Below, piece after piece: positions 37,051 to 45,727 of a stretch of DNA of 64,000 nucleotides. Origin of the DNA: Yinghuangia sp035454725 (GTDB lineage Bacteria; Actinomycetota; Actinomycetes; Streptomycetales; Streptomycetaceae); contig NZ_JBPKBI010000002.1 of assembly GCF_051388935.1 (NCBI RefSeq), positions 1-64,000 of the forward strand. Reading direction: 5' to 3'. Both the position numbers and the translations under genes were made by a program. The stretch's first letter is position 1, and every line of letters starts with the position of its first letter. The notes beneath the pieces were generated by a model that did no database searches, was not told where the DNA came from, and was given only the letters and a program-made list of their open reading frames with translations.

Positions 37051-39231
37051 TTGGCACGCAGGATTGGCAGCCGGTACGTCGCCCTGAAAGTGCTCGGGCG
37101 CGGCGCGAGCGGCACCGTCTGGGCCGGCGAGGGACCCGAGGGCCCCGTCGCCATCAAACTCCTGCGCGAAGACCTGGCCTCCGACGAGGTGTTGGTCGCA
37201 CGATTCGTGCAGGAGCGGACCGCACTCGTCAGCCTCGACCACCCCGGCATCGTCGGCATCCACGACCTCGTCGTGGACGGCGTCGACCTCGCACTCGTCA
37301 TGGACCTGGTCAACGGCCCCGACCTGCGCACGCGCCTGGAGAGGGAGCGCGTCCTCAAACCCGCGCTCGCCGCCGCGATCTGCGCCGACGTCGCCGACGG
37401 CCTCTCCGCCGCGCACGCCGAGGGCGTCATCCACCGCGACGTCAAGCCCGAGAACATCCTGCTCGACACCGCGTACGGCCAAATCCGGGCCAGGCTCACC
37501 GACTTCGGCATCGCCCGCCTCGTCGACGCACCCCGCCGCACCCGGGCCACGCGCATCATCGGCACCCCCGACTACCTGGCCCCCGAGATCATCGAAGGCC
37601 TCCAGCCGACCGCCGCCGTCGACGTGTACGCGCTCGGCACCGTGCTGTACGAACTGCTCACCGGCTGGACCCCGTTCGGCGGCGGCCACCCCGGCGCGGT
37701 GCTGCGCCGCCACGTCACCGAACCGGTGCCGGGCATCCCCGGCCTCCCCGCGCCGGTCGCCGAAGTCCTCGCCTCCTGCCTGTCGAAGGCTCCCGCCGCG
37801 CGCCTGACGGCCCGTGAGGTCGGCGAGCGCCTGCGCGCCGCGCTGCCCGCGCTCGCCGGGCTGCCGCGCTTCGACGTGCCCGCCCCGGACGGCGGCGGGC
37901 ATCCCGAGCGCGGTGAGACGCCGCCGCCCCTGCCCGCGGGCGTTGTGCCGCTGGTCTCCGGCACCGAGCCGGACGCCTCCCGCGACACCCACACCAATCT
38001 GGTCCGGCCGACCTTCTCCGCCCCGCCGGTCACCGCACCGCGCCGGCGCGCGACACACCGCAAGCGGCGCGGCCGGGCGGTGGCCGTGCTCGGCACCGTC
38101 CTCGTGCTGGGCATCCTCGGCGGCGCGGGGTGGTGGCTGGCGAAAGGCGACGACACACCGCCGCGCGAGCAGCAGCCGGCCGGGTCCACGGTGTCGCCGA
38201 CCGCGTCCGCCGCCGACGGGACGATCCAAGGCCGCTCGGACGGCGTCTCGGCCTCCGTTCCGGCGTGGGCCGCGTGGGCGGGGCTTCCGGTCGCGCCCGT
38301 CCTGCTGATCGGCGGGCCCGGGGGGGGGGGGGGGGGGGGGGGGGGNNNNNNNNNNNNNNNNNNNNNNNNNNNNNNNNNNNNNNNNNNNNNNNNNNNNNNN
38401 NNNNNNNNNNNNNNNNNNNNNNNNNNNNNNNNNNNNNNNNNNNNNNNNGCGGCCGGGCCGGCCGCCGCGCCGACCTTCGTCGTCCAACGCGACGGAGACG
38501 GACAGCCGTGGTTCTCCACCGGCGACGGTTTCGTGTTCCGCGACTGGCAGAAGCTGCCCGCCTTCAAGGCCGCCGAAGACCTCGCGGTGACCGCACCCGG
38601 CCCCGGGCGCGTCGACGTCCTCGCGGTCGGTGCCGCGGACCGCCACCTCTACCGCAGCAGCTTCGCCGACGGCCGGTGGGGCGACTGGACGCGCATCGAC
38701 GCCCGCACCAAGATCACCGGCGCACCCGCCGCGACCGCGACCGGCGACCGGCTCGAAATCCTCGTACGCTCCGGCGACACCCTGATGCACGGCACCCTCG
38801 TCGGATCGAACTGGACCGGTTTCGACCGAGTTGCCGCGACCGACTCCATCGAACAGGCCCCGGCCGTGACCGCGTCGGCCCCCGGCACGATGGATGCCTT
38901 CGTCGTCAGCGCCGACAACCACGAACTGCTCCACGTCGCCTTCACCTCCGGCGACTGGCGCGAACCGCTGCGCGTCGGCGCGGTCCGCGCGGGCGGGCGA
39001 CCGGCCGCGGCCTGGACGCCGGCGACGGGGCTGACCGTCGTCGTTCCCGACACCGCGGGCCGCATGGTCGGCTTGTTCGCCCGCGGCGACGGCTGGCGCT
39101 CCGCGGCCCTGACCCCGCCGGCCGGACTCCCGGCCCAACGGGGCGCGGCGGCGGTCGCCGCGACCGCCGACCGTGTCGACGTCTACCTGCGCGGGCCCAA
39201 CGGGCGCGTCCAGGTGGCCCCCTCCGCCTGA
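37051..39231 (+). CDS. Membrane Ser/Thr protein kinase with C-terminal propeller-like domain (interrupted by a gap)
   Basis: The frame is about 726 residues if the gap length is real. The kinase domain has GRGASGTV, Lys36, HRDVKPEN with catalytic Asp130 and LTDFGIARL. A linker and one helix near residue 345 (VAVLGTVLVLGILGGAGWWLA) are followed by an extracellular region. After the undetermined bases, about 260 residues of repeating blades (LYRSSFADGRWGDWTRID; LLHVAFTSGDWREPLRV) look like a PLL/tectonin-type beta-propeller, a possible ligand sensor. TTG 37051 has GGAG 5-6 nt upstream. The gap at 38346-38448 and the poly-G before it make the middle unreliable; the two halves may not be joined in frame in the real gene. 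Confidence 0.82.
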   Translation: MARRIGSRYVALKVLGRGASGTVWAGEGPEGPVAIKLLREDLASDEVLVARFVQERTALVSLDHPGIVGIHDLVVDGVDLALVMDLVNGPDLRTRLERERVLKPALAAAICADVADGLSAAHAEGVIHRDVKPENILLDTAYGQIRARLTDFGIARLVDAPRRTRATRIIGTPDYLAPEIIEGLQPTAAVDVYALGTVLYELLTGWTPFGGGHPGAVLRRHVTEPVPGIPGLPAPVAEVLASCLSKAPAARLTAREVGERLRAALPALAGLPRFDVPAPDGGGHPERGETPPPLPAGVVPLVSGTEPDASRDTHTNLVRPTFSAPPVTAPRRRATHRKRRGRAVAVLGTVLVLGILGGAGWWLAKGDDTPPREQQPAGSTVSPTASAADGTIQGRSDGVSASVPAWAAWAGLPVAPVLLIGGPGGGGGGGGXXXXXXXXXXXXXXXXXXXXXXXXXXXXXXXXXXXAAGPAAAPTFVVQRDGDGQPWFSTGDGFVFRDWQKLPAFKAAEDLAVTAPGPGRVDVLAVGAADRHLYRSSFADGRWGDWTRIDARTKITGAPAATATGDRLEILVRSGDTLMHGTLVGSNWTGFDRVAATDSIEQAPAVTASAPGTMDAFVVSADNHELLHVAFTSGDWREPLRVGAVRAGGRPAAAWTPATGLTVVVPDTAGRMVGLFARGDGWRSAALTPPAGLPAQRGAAAVAATADRVDVYLRGPNGRVQVAPSA
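38320..38448. other. Poly-G run followed by undetermined bases (assembly gap)
   Basis: A run of 26 G (38320-38345) leads directly into 103 N (38346-38448). Long G homopolymers at contig ends are a common short-read artefact, so the poly-G is probably not biological. The N length is likely an estimate. The gap interrupts the second kinase gene. Confidence 0.95.
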
Positions 39232-39506
39232 CCCGCGCTTGCGCCGGCCGGCAGCCCGCCTGACGGCAGCGACGGCGAGCGCCACGACGTCCTCGACGAA
39301 CGCCACCGCGCGGTCTGTGCCTCCGGTGGCGACCTTCCGTCCCTCCTCCGCGCCCGGCGCTGCCCCGTCATCCGCGCGCACCCGCCGACCGCCGGCGCGC
39401 ACAGCGCTGCTCGTTCTGCGCTCCCGCGCCCTTCCGTTCCGCCACGGCTCCCGTCCCCGTTTCCACCCCCGGTCGGCCGTCGCTCAGGGGTCCGGTGTGG
39501 GGCCAG

Positions 39507-39512
39507 TACGAT
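39507..39512 (+). promoter_or_regulatory. Candidate -10 element of a leaderless prfB transcript
   Basis: TACGAT lies exactly 6 nt before the prfB GTG, with no convincing Shine-Dalgarno sequence between. It is a good TANNNT match and suggests that transcription starts at the first base of the start codon. Confidence 0.55.
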
Positions 39513-39518
39513 GGTGGC

Positions 39519-40631
39519 GTGGCTGCCATTGATCCTTCCGAAGAGCTGAAGTCCGTCGAATCCACCATGGAGTCGATCGAGGCGGTCCTCGACCTGGGCA
39601 AAATGCGGGCTGACATCGCCGCGCTCAACGAGACGGCCGCGGCGCCCGACCTGTGGGACAACCCCGAGAACGCGCAGAAGGTGACCAGCCGCCTGTCGTT
39701 CCTCCAGGGCGAGTTGCGCAAGGTCGAGGATCTGCGCCGCCGTATCGACGACGTCCAGGTGCTCTTCGAGCTGGCGGAGGCGGAGGACGACGCGGACACC
39801 CGCGCCGAGGCCGCCGCCGAGCTCGCCGCCGTCCGCAAGACCGTCGACGAGCTCGAAGTGCGCACGCTGCTCTCCGGTGAATACGACGCGCGTGAGGCGC
39901 TGGTCACCATCCGTGCCGAGGCGGGCGGCGTCGACGCCGCCGACTTCGCCGAGATGCTGCTGCGCATGTACACGCGCTGGGCTGAGCGCCACGGCTACTC
40001 GACCGAGGTCTACGAGACGTCGTACGCCGAGGAGGCCGGCATCAAATCCGCGACCTTCGCGGTGAAGTCGCCCTACGCATACGGCACTTTGTCGGTCGAG
40101 CAGGGCACCCACCGGCTTGTCCGGATCTCGCCGTTCGACAACCAGGGCCGGCGCCAGACCTCGTTCGCGGGCGTCGAGGTGCTGCCCGTGGTCGAGCAGA
40201 CCGACCATGTCGACATCGACGAGTCGGACCTGCGCGTCGACGTGTACCGCTCGTCGGGCCCCGGCGGCCAGGGCGTCAACACGACCGACTCGGCCGTGCG
40301 CCTGACGCACATCCCGACCGGCATCGTCGTCTCGTGCCAGAACGAGCGTTCGCAGATTCAGAACAAGGCGACGGCGATGGCAGTTCTCCAGGCCAAGCTG
40401 CTGGAGCGGCAGCGCCAGGAGGAGCGCGCCAGGATGGACGCGCTCAAGGGCGACGGATCGTCGTGGGGCAACCAGATGCGGTCGTACGTCCTGCACCCCT
40501 ACCAGATGGTCAAGGACCTGCGGACCGAGTTCGAGGTCGGCAACCCTCAGTCGGTCCTCGACGGCGACATCGACGGCTTCATCGAGGCCGGCATCCGCTG
40601 GCGCAAGCAGCAGCAGACGGCCGCGGCGTAG
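39519..40631 (+). CDS. prfB: Peptide chain release factor 2
   Basis: A 370-residue class-I release factor for UGA and UAA. It contains the stop-codon recognition tripeptide SPF (in RISPFDNQGRR) and the catalytic GGQ loop (SSGPGGQGVNTTDSAVR). Unlike E. coli prfB, the frame is continuous from the start and no programmed frameshift site is needed. GTG 39519 gives MAAIDPSEELK, the family N-terminus; no ribosome site is seen, but a -10-like hexamer sits 6 nt upstream. It lies downstream of the kinase genes and upstream of a wall-protein gene. Confidence 0.97.
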   Translation: MAAIDPSEELKSVESTMESIEAVLDLGKMRADIAALNETAAAPDLWDNPENAQKVTSRLSFLQGELRKVEDLRRRIDDVQVLFELAEAEDDADTRAEAAAELAAVRKTVDELEVRTLLSGEYDAREALVTIRAEAGGVDAADFAEMLLRMYTRWAERHGYSTEVYETSYAEEAGIKSATFAVKSPYAYGTLSVEQGTHRLVRISPFDNQGRRQTSFAGVEVLPVVEQTDHVDIDESDLRVDVYRSSGPGGQGVNTTDSAVRLTHIPTGIVVSCQNERSQIQNKATAMAVLQAKLLERQRQEERARMDALKGDGSSWGNQMRSYVLHPYQMVKDLRTEFEVGNPQSVLDGDIDGFIEAGIRWRKQQQTAAA

Positions 40632-40755
40632 GCCTCGCGGCTCCTTGGTCGCCCACCGGAAAAGGCCCTCGCGGCCGCTGCGCGGACTCCCTCAACTTTC
40701 TTCACGACCTTTGAGGAGGAAAAGGGACATCCGCTAGTAACCCTCATAGATCCCC

Positions 40756-40785
40756 GTTGACGCCTTGTGACGGCCTTGTCCAGGC
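40756..40785 (+). promoter_or_regulatory. Candidate housekeeping promoter of the LAATG protein gene
   Basis: TTGACG near 40756 and CAGGCT about 18 nt later fit a vegetative sigma promoter. The start codon is at 40826 behind a GGGGG ribosome site. Confidence 0.4.
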
Positions 40786-40825
40786 TGAGGCACGGACGGG
40801 GCCCGATCAACTGGGGGTTGCAGTA

Positions 40826-41608
40826 GTGACGAACAGAATGCGCGCCCGAGTGGCACGCATAGCCGCCGCCGCTGTCTTCGTCGGTGGCGCCTCACTTGCC
40901 GTCGCGGGAATGGCGGCGGCGGAGGAACCCGATCCCTGCGCGCTGCACCCGTTGGACGCAGAGTGTCTGACGGTGTCGCTCGGCCTCCCCGGCGGCTCCG
41001 AGTCGCCGAGCGGAGACGCCACGCAGGCATCGACCGACAGCAACAGCAGCAACGGGAACAACGGCAACGGCAACGGGAACGGCAACTCGGAGCAGCCGTC
41101 GGACGGCTCCAGCCCCTCGGTGCCGACCGACACCGGAAGCCAGGGCTCGACGCCTCCGGCGTCGACACCGCCGACGCAGACCGTGCCGCCCACATCCGGC
41201 ACACCCACCGGCTCGAACCCGCCGAGCGGGGACACGGGCACTCCCACCGGAGCACCCACCACCGGCACCGAGTGCTCGATCGCCAACGGCGACGTGAACT
41301 GCGGTACGGAACGCGGCTCCTCGGGGGGCTCGGTCGGCGGCAGCGATCCGCAGCGCAACTACGGCGGAGGAGCGGCCGGCGGCAACGCGGCGGCTGCGGA
41401 CACCCCGACGGCGACCGCCGCGCCCGGCGCGGCAGGCACCGCCGGCACCACGGGGGGCCCGACAGACGTCCCGGAACTGGCCGCGACCGGCCAGTCGGAG
41501 AACCTCACGTTCATCGTGATCGGCGGCGTGGCGATGGCAGTAGGCGGCCTCGCCTTCACGATCGTCCCGCGCAAGCTCAGCCGCCGCGAAGCCACCGCCG
41601 CTGCCTAG
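40826..41608 (+). CDS. LAxTG-type sortase-anchored cell-wall protein
   Basis: A 260-residue secreted protein. A signal peptide (RVARIAAAAVFVGGASLAVAG, cut near AAA-EEPD) is followed by a long low-complexity Ser/Thr/Pro/Gly/Asn region with Cys pairs. The C-terminal sorting signal comprises LAATG, the helix NLTFIVIGGVAMAVGGLAFTI and a basic tail RKLSRR. LAxTG is the signal used by class E sortases in actinobacteria, so it should be linked covalently to peptidoglycan. The GTG start has GGGGG 8 nt upstream. It lies between prfB and ftsEX. Function unknown; no sortase gene is in the window. Confidence 0.88.
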   Translation: MTNRMRARVARIAAAAVFVGGASLAVAGMAAAEEPDPCALHPLDAECLTVSLGLPGGSESPSGDATQASTDSNSSNGNNGNGNGNGNSEQPSDGSSPSVPTDTGSQGSTPPASTPPTQTVPPTSGTPTGSNPPSGDTGTPTGAPTTGTECSIANGDVNCGTERGSSGGSVGGSDPQRNYGGGAAGGNAAAADTPTATAAPGAAGTAGTTGGPTDVPELAATGQSENLTFIVIGGVAMAVGGLAFTIVPRKLSRREATAAA

Positions 41609-41728
41609 CGTCGCGGCCGCTCCGGCCCACCGGATCACGCCGTGCCGGGCCCGCCCGACCGGCGGGCTCGGCACCGGCCTGAAGGGCCGCCGGGGCCGTG
41701 CGGGGCCGTCGAGGCCGTCAACGAGGAC

Positions 41729-41765
41729 GAGTGAAGGCCCCGGGCACAGCCCGGGGCCTTCACTC
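41729..41765. terminator. Hairpin terminator between convergent genes
   Basis: A perfect 17-bp stem (41729-41745 with 41749-41765) with a 3-nt loop lies between the wall-protein gene and the leftward zinc-ribbon gene. It probably acts in both directions. Confidence 0.85.
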
Positions 41766-41809
41766 ATGTCTTGTGGCCGGATATCCGTCGCCGACCGCCG
41801 CCGGTCGGA

Positions 41810-41995
41810 TCAGCCGGTCATTCCCTGGAGCAGCAGCGCCGCGACGACCACCAGCGCGGCCAGCGCCACCAGCAGGGCCGGCGATATCTGCAAACCCTCG
41901 CGGTGCATGCGCTCACGCGAGGCACGGCAGACCCGGCAGCGGCCCTCGCTCACCGGGCCGGCGCAGTTGGCGCACACCAGGTGCTCCCACGTCAT
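41810..41995 (-). CDS. Small zinc-ribbon-like single-pass membrane protein
   Basis: A 61-residue protein with two Cys pairs, CANC and CRVC (CxxC-N8-CxxC), likely a small zinc ribbon, followed by one C-terminal membrane helix (LLVALAALVVVAALLLQ). ATG 41995 has GAGGAGG at good spacing. Similar short proteins sit next to ftsE in other Streptomycetales as far as I recall. Function unknown. Confidence 0.78.
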   Translation of the reverse strand: MTWEHLVCANCAGPVSEGRCRVCRASRERMHREGLQISPALLVALAALVVVAALLLQGMTG

Positions 41996-42309
41996 GACGT
42001 CCTCCTCGGCCCTCCGGGGCCCGACCTGCTGCCTGGTCGTCCTTTACAACGCTGCGAGGGCCGGGGAAAGTTCCCATCACGTTCAACTGTGCCGCTTAGA
42101 CTCCTGCATGGCCATGCCCTGTGACGCATCGCTCCCGGCCTGCGCGCCCGGCTCGGAGGGCGGTACCGTCCCTGGGACGCACGCACCGCGCCCGCGTTCA
42201 CGGACACGACCCGTGCCCGCGGGCGACCCCGGTCGTGGTGGAGCCCTCACCACCTGCTCTGCCCCGTACGACGCCCTTGCCCCTTAGGATGGCGCGCTGT
42301 GATGCAACC
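41996..42309 (+). promoter_or_regulatory. Upstream region of ftsE with two candidate -10 elements
   Basis: This 314-bp spacer is divergent between the zinc-ribbon gene and ftsE. TAGACT (42097-42102) and TAGGAT (42285-42290) are good -10 matches. The second would start transcription about 10 nt before the ftsE GTG. A 59-codon frame from ATG 42108 to 42287 is of ordinary composition, and I do not call it a gene. Confidence 0.4.
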
Positions 42310-42999
42310 GTGATCCGATTCGACAACGTCACCAAGACGTACCCGAAGCAGCCCAGGCCCGCGCTGCAGGACGTCTCGCTCGAAGTGGAGAAGGGCGAGT
42401 TCGTCTTCCTCGTCGGTTCCTCCGGTTCGGGCAAATCGACCTTCCTGCGGCTCGTCCTCAAGGAGGAACGGCCGTCCACGGGCAACATCTTCGTCGCCGG
42501 GAAGGACCTCGGCAGGCTGTCCAACTGGAAGGTTCCCACGCTGCGCCGCCAAATGGGCACGGTGTTCCAGGACTTCCGGCTGCTGCCGAACAAAACCGTG
42601 CGCGAGAACGTCGCGTTCGCACTCGAAGTGATCGGCAAGCCGAAGGGCACCATCCGCAAGGTGGTCCCCGAAGTCCTCGACCTGGTCGGCCTGGCCGGCA
42701 AAGAGGACCGCATGCCCGGCGAGTTGTCCGGTGGTGAGCAGCAACGCGTGGCGATCGCCCGGGCGTTCGTCAACCGGCCGATGATCCTCATCGCCGACGA
42801 GCCGACCGGCAACCTCGACCCGCAGAACAGCGTCGGCATCATGAAGCTGCTGGACCGCATCAACCGCACCGGCACGACGATCGTCATGGCGACGCACGAC
42901 CAGGCGATCGTCGACCAAATGCGCAAGCGCGTCATCGAGTTGGAACAGGGCCACCTCGTCCGCGACCAGTCGCGCGGCGTCTACGGCTACTCGCACTGA
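42310..42999 (+). CDS. ftsE: Cell-division ABC-type ATPase FtsE
   Basis: A 229-residue ATPase of the FtsEX complex, which couples ATP use in the cytoplasm to peptidoglycan hydrolase activation outside. Walker A is GSSGSGKST, the Q loop is VFQDFRLL, the signature is LSGGEQQR, Walker B is ILIADEPTGNLD and the H switch is MATHD. GTG 42310 gives VIRFDNVTKTYPKQ, the usual actinobacterial N-terminus; ATG 42289 is in frame. No strong ribosome site is present. ftsX follows after 128 bp. Confidence 0.97.
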   Translation: MIRFDNVTKTYPKQPRPALQDVSLEVEKGEFVFLVGSSGSGKSTFLRLVLKEERPSTGNIFVAGKDLGRLSNWKVPTLRRQMGTVFQDFRLLPNKTVRENVAFALEVIGKPKGTIRKVVPEVLDLVGLAGKEDRMPGELSGGEQQRVAIARAFVNRPMILIADEPTGNLDPQNSVGIMKLLDRINRTGTTIVMATHDQAIVDQMRKRVIELEQGHLVRDQSRGVYGYSH

Positions 43000-43127
43000 C
43001 CCGGCCGCTCCCGGCCGCACTCCGGTCCGTGCTTCGGCCCGCGCGTACTCTCACGCGCCCCGAAACCGACGAACGCACCGAACCGGCGTACGCGACAAGG
43101 CGACGCCCCGAAGACCGTTAGGACATC

Positions 43128-44042
43128 ATGCGCGTCCAGTTCGTGCTGAAAGAGATCGGCATCGGTCTCCGCCGGAACCTGACCATGACGATCGCGGTCA
43201 TCGTCAGTGTCGCGCTGTCCCTGACGCTGTTCGGGGCCGGCCTGCTGGTGAGCGCGCAGACCAACGCGATGAAGGACTACTGGTACGACCGCGTCGAGGT
43301 GTCGATCTACCTGTGCAACAAGTCCGACCCGAAACAGGGCGGATGCGTGAACGGCGAGGTCACCGCGACCGAACGGGACGCCATCCAGGCCGATCTCGCG
43401 AAGATGCCCGAGGTCGAGGAGGTCTTCTACGAGAGCAAGCAGGACGCGTACAAGCACTTCATGGAGCAGAACGAGGACTCGCCGCTCGGTGAGAGCCTGA
43501 CACCGGACCAACTGCCGGAGTCCTTCCGCGTCAAGCTGCACGACCCGACCAAGTTCGAGATCATCTCCAGCGCTTTCACCGGCCGCGGGGGCGTATTCGT
43601 CGTCCAGGACCAAAAGGCGCTTCTCAAGCCCTTCTTCGACCTGCTGCGCAGCGCGCGGTACGCCGCCTACGGGATCATGGCGTTCATGCTCGTCGTGGCG
43701 ATCCTGCTGATCGTCAACACCGCGCGCGTCTCGGCGTTCAGCCGTCGCCGCGAGACCGGCATCATGCGTCTCGTCGGTGCCTCGAACTTCTACATCCAGG
43801 GCCCCTTCATCCTGGAGTCCGCGGTCGCGGGCCTGGTCGGCGCGCTGGCCGCGTCGGGCCTCCTGAGCGTCGGCTATTACTTCGGCGTCAAAAAGGGCTT
43901 GGCGGGCGCGATCAACATCCTCGACAAGCAGCTCATCGGTTTCGACTCGGTGTTCGCGGTCCTGCCATGGCTCTTCCTCCTCGGCATCGGGATGTCCGCG
44001 ATCGCGTCGTTCTTCACGCTGCGCAAGTACCTCAAGGTCTGA
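43128..44042 (+). CDS. ftsX: Cell-division protein FtsX
   Basis: A 304-residue membrane partner of FtsE. One N-terminal helix (MTIAVIVSVALSLTLFGAGLL) is followed by a large extracellular loop (about residues 45-170, with two Cys, in NKSDPKQGGC), then three helices at the C-terminus including the FtsX permease domain (INTARVSAFSRRRETGIMRLVGAS-type motif). It transmits the ATPase cycle to an external hydrolase or activator. ATG 43128. Confidence 0.97.
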   Translation: MRVQFVLKEIGIGLRRNLTMTIAVIVSVALSLTLFGAGLLVSAQTNAMKDYWYDRVEVSIYLCNKSDPKQGGCVNGEVTATERDAIQADLAKMPEVEEVFYESKQDAYKHFMEQNEDSPLGESLTPDQLPESFRVKLHDPTKFEIISSAFTGRGGVFVVQDQKALLKPFFDLLRSARYAAYGIMAFMLVVAILLIVNTARVSAFSRRRETGIMRLVGASNFYIQGPFILESAVAGLVGALAASGLLSVGYYFGVKKGLAGAINILDKQLIGFDSVFAVLPWLFLLGIGMSAIASFFTLRKYLKV

Positions 44043-44236
44043 CGAACCGTCACCCGGACGCTCCGCACGGCGCCGATCGCTGCGCCGGATGAGTGTCATA
44101 TCAACTTAAAAGTGCTTTATATGGCTTAATTGTCGCTTCCTGTCTGCTCCTGCCTGATACCAGTGGGACCGATTGACCGCACGACCCCGCGTCGACGAGT
44201 CGTCGGCCGCCGGTCCCCAGACAGGAGGCGACGTCC

Positions 44237-45478
44237 ATGTACCCCACGCACTCCCGGCGGTTCGGATTCCTCGCACTGGTCGCCGCCACCGCCGGCGCCG
44301 TCTGCTGGGGCACCGCCCAGGCCGACGGCGACACGCGCGCCGAGAAGGACCGCATCGACAGCCAGGTCCACGATGTGCGGGCCCAACTCGACGGTGCGGT
44401 GGCACGCCTCGCCGCGGCCGAGACCGCGTACGCCGAGGCCAACGCGCACATGCCCGCCGCACAGACCGCGCTCGCCGAAGCGCGGCGCAACCTCGACGCC
44501 GCCCGCATCCGGGACGGCGACCTGCGCCGCCGCCTGGAGATCGCGGTCGAGGAGGAGGCCACCGCGCAGCGCCAACTGCGCGACGTGGAGGCCTCGATGT
44601 GGAGTCTGCGCGACTCCATCGGCCAAGTGGCGCGCCGCGCGTACCAACAGGGTTCGCTGGCCGGGCTCTCGGTGGTCGTCCGCTCCGAGACCCCCGCCCA
44701 GATGATGTCCAGGATCGAGGCCTTCCGGGCCCTGATGCGCGCCGACGAGGCCGCGCTCGCCCGCCTCAAGGAAGTGCACCGCGAAACCGACGGCCGCCAG
44801 AAGGCCCTCGCCCGCGCCCGCGACCAAGTGCGCGTCGAACGGGAGGCCGCGGCGGCACACGTCGCCGAACTCACGCGGCTGGAGGCCGAAGCCGCCACCG
44901 CCGCGGCGGCCGTCGAGAAACTCGTCGAGCAGCGCCGCGCCGCGATGGCCACCGCACAGGAGGAGAAAGCCGCCGACCAACAGCGGTACGAATCCCTCGT
45001 CTCCGAGCAGCACAGGCTCACCGAACTCGTCAACCGGCTCAATGCGCCGTCGGCCCGTGGCGTTCCCCGCGAACGCGAGCAGGGCGGCGCGCTGTCCTAC
45101 CCGGTGGACGCCGACATCACCTCCGGCTTCGGATCCCGGTTCCACCCGATCCTCGAATACGTCAAACTGCACACCGGAACAGACTTCGCCGCCCCCGCGG
45201 GAACGCCCGTGCGCGCCGCCCGCGAAGGCACGGTCATCGCCGCCGACTACAACGCCGCGTACGGCAACCGCGTCGTCATCTCGCACGGCAAGGTCAACGG
45301 TGTCGCGCTGACGACGACCTACAACCACCTCTCACGCATCGACGTCGCCGCGGGACGCCGGCTCACGCGCGGAGAGACGGTCGGCCTCGTCGGCAACACC
45401 GGCTACTCCACCGGTCCGCACCTGCACTTCGAGGTCTTGGTCGACGGCCGGTTCACCGACCCGATGACCTGGCTCTAG
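44237..45478 (+). CDS. M23 peptidoglycan peptidase with coiled coil (FtsX-partner type)
   Basis: A 413-residue secreted protein. A signal peptide (FLALVAATAGAVCWGTAQA) precedes a long coiled coil of about 240 residues, rich in Ala/Glu/Arg, and a C-terminal LytM/M23 domain with zinc ligands H312 and D316 (HTGTDFAAP) and H395/H397 (GPHLHFEV). All metal ligands are present, so it should cut peptidoglycan peptides, unlike degenerate EnvC-type activators. Coiled coil plus M23 next to ftsEX suggests it is the hydrolase controlled by FtsX. ATG 44237 has AGGAGG 9 nt upstream. Confidence 0.93.
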   Translation: MYPTHSRRFGFLALVAATAGAVCWGTAQADGDTRAEKDRIDSQVHDVRAQLDGAVARLAAAETAYAEANAHMPAAQTALAEARRNLDAARIRDGDLRRRLEIAVEEEATAQRQLRDVEASMWSLRDSIGQVARRAYQQGSLAGLSVVVRSETPAQMMSRIEAFRALMRADEAALARLKEVHRETDGRQKALARARDQVRVEREAAAAHVAELTRLEAEAATAAAAVEKLVEQRRAAMATAQEEKAADQQRYESLVSEQHRLTELVNRLNAPSARGVPREREQGGALSYPVDADITSGFGSRFHPILEYVKLHTGTDFAAPAGTPVRAAREGTVIAADYNAAYGNRVVISHGKVNGVALTTTYNHLSRIDVAAGRRLTRGETVGLVGNTGYSTGPHLHFEVLVDGRFTDPMTWL

Positions 45479-45715
45479 GACCTGTCCGGGGGGTCTCTTC
45501 GGACCAGCCCGCGTGGGTGCCGATCCCAAGGCGCGGGCCCGAGACTCGTGCTCGGTGTACTCGCTCGCGGGCCCGGTGGCCCTCCTCCGCTCGCCGCGCC
45601 GCGCGGGTCCGGAAAGATCCACCGGACATGCCAGAGCGGGGAACGGCCGAGAGCGGGGCTCGACGGCCGAGAGTTCCGGCCCTCCGCACCCGCGTCTGTC
45701 CGGCCGCAGCTGCCC

Positions 45716-45721
45716 TATGCT
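45716..45721 (+). promoter_or_regulatory. Candidate -10 element of a leaderless S41 protease transcript
   Basis: TATGCT lies exactly 6 nt before ATG 45728 with no Shine-Dalgarno sequence, the same arrangement as at prfB and DUF3039. Confidence 0.5.
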
Positions 45722-45727
45722 CCCGGC

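Noticed and set aside
39519..40631. Programmed +1 frameshift in prfB
   Set aside because: The frame is continuous from the GTG and carries no internal early stop, so no frameshift is required.
42108..42287. 59-codon frame upstream of ftsE next to a -10-like hexamer
   Set aside because: Arg/Pro/Thr-rich random-looking sequence without family features; the hexamer is better read as an ftsE promoter element.
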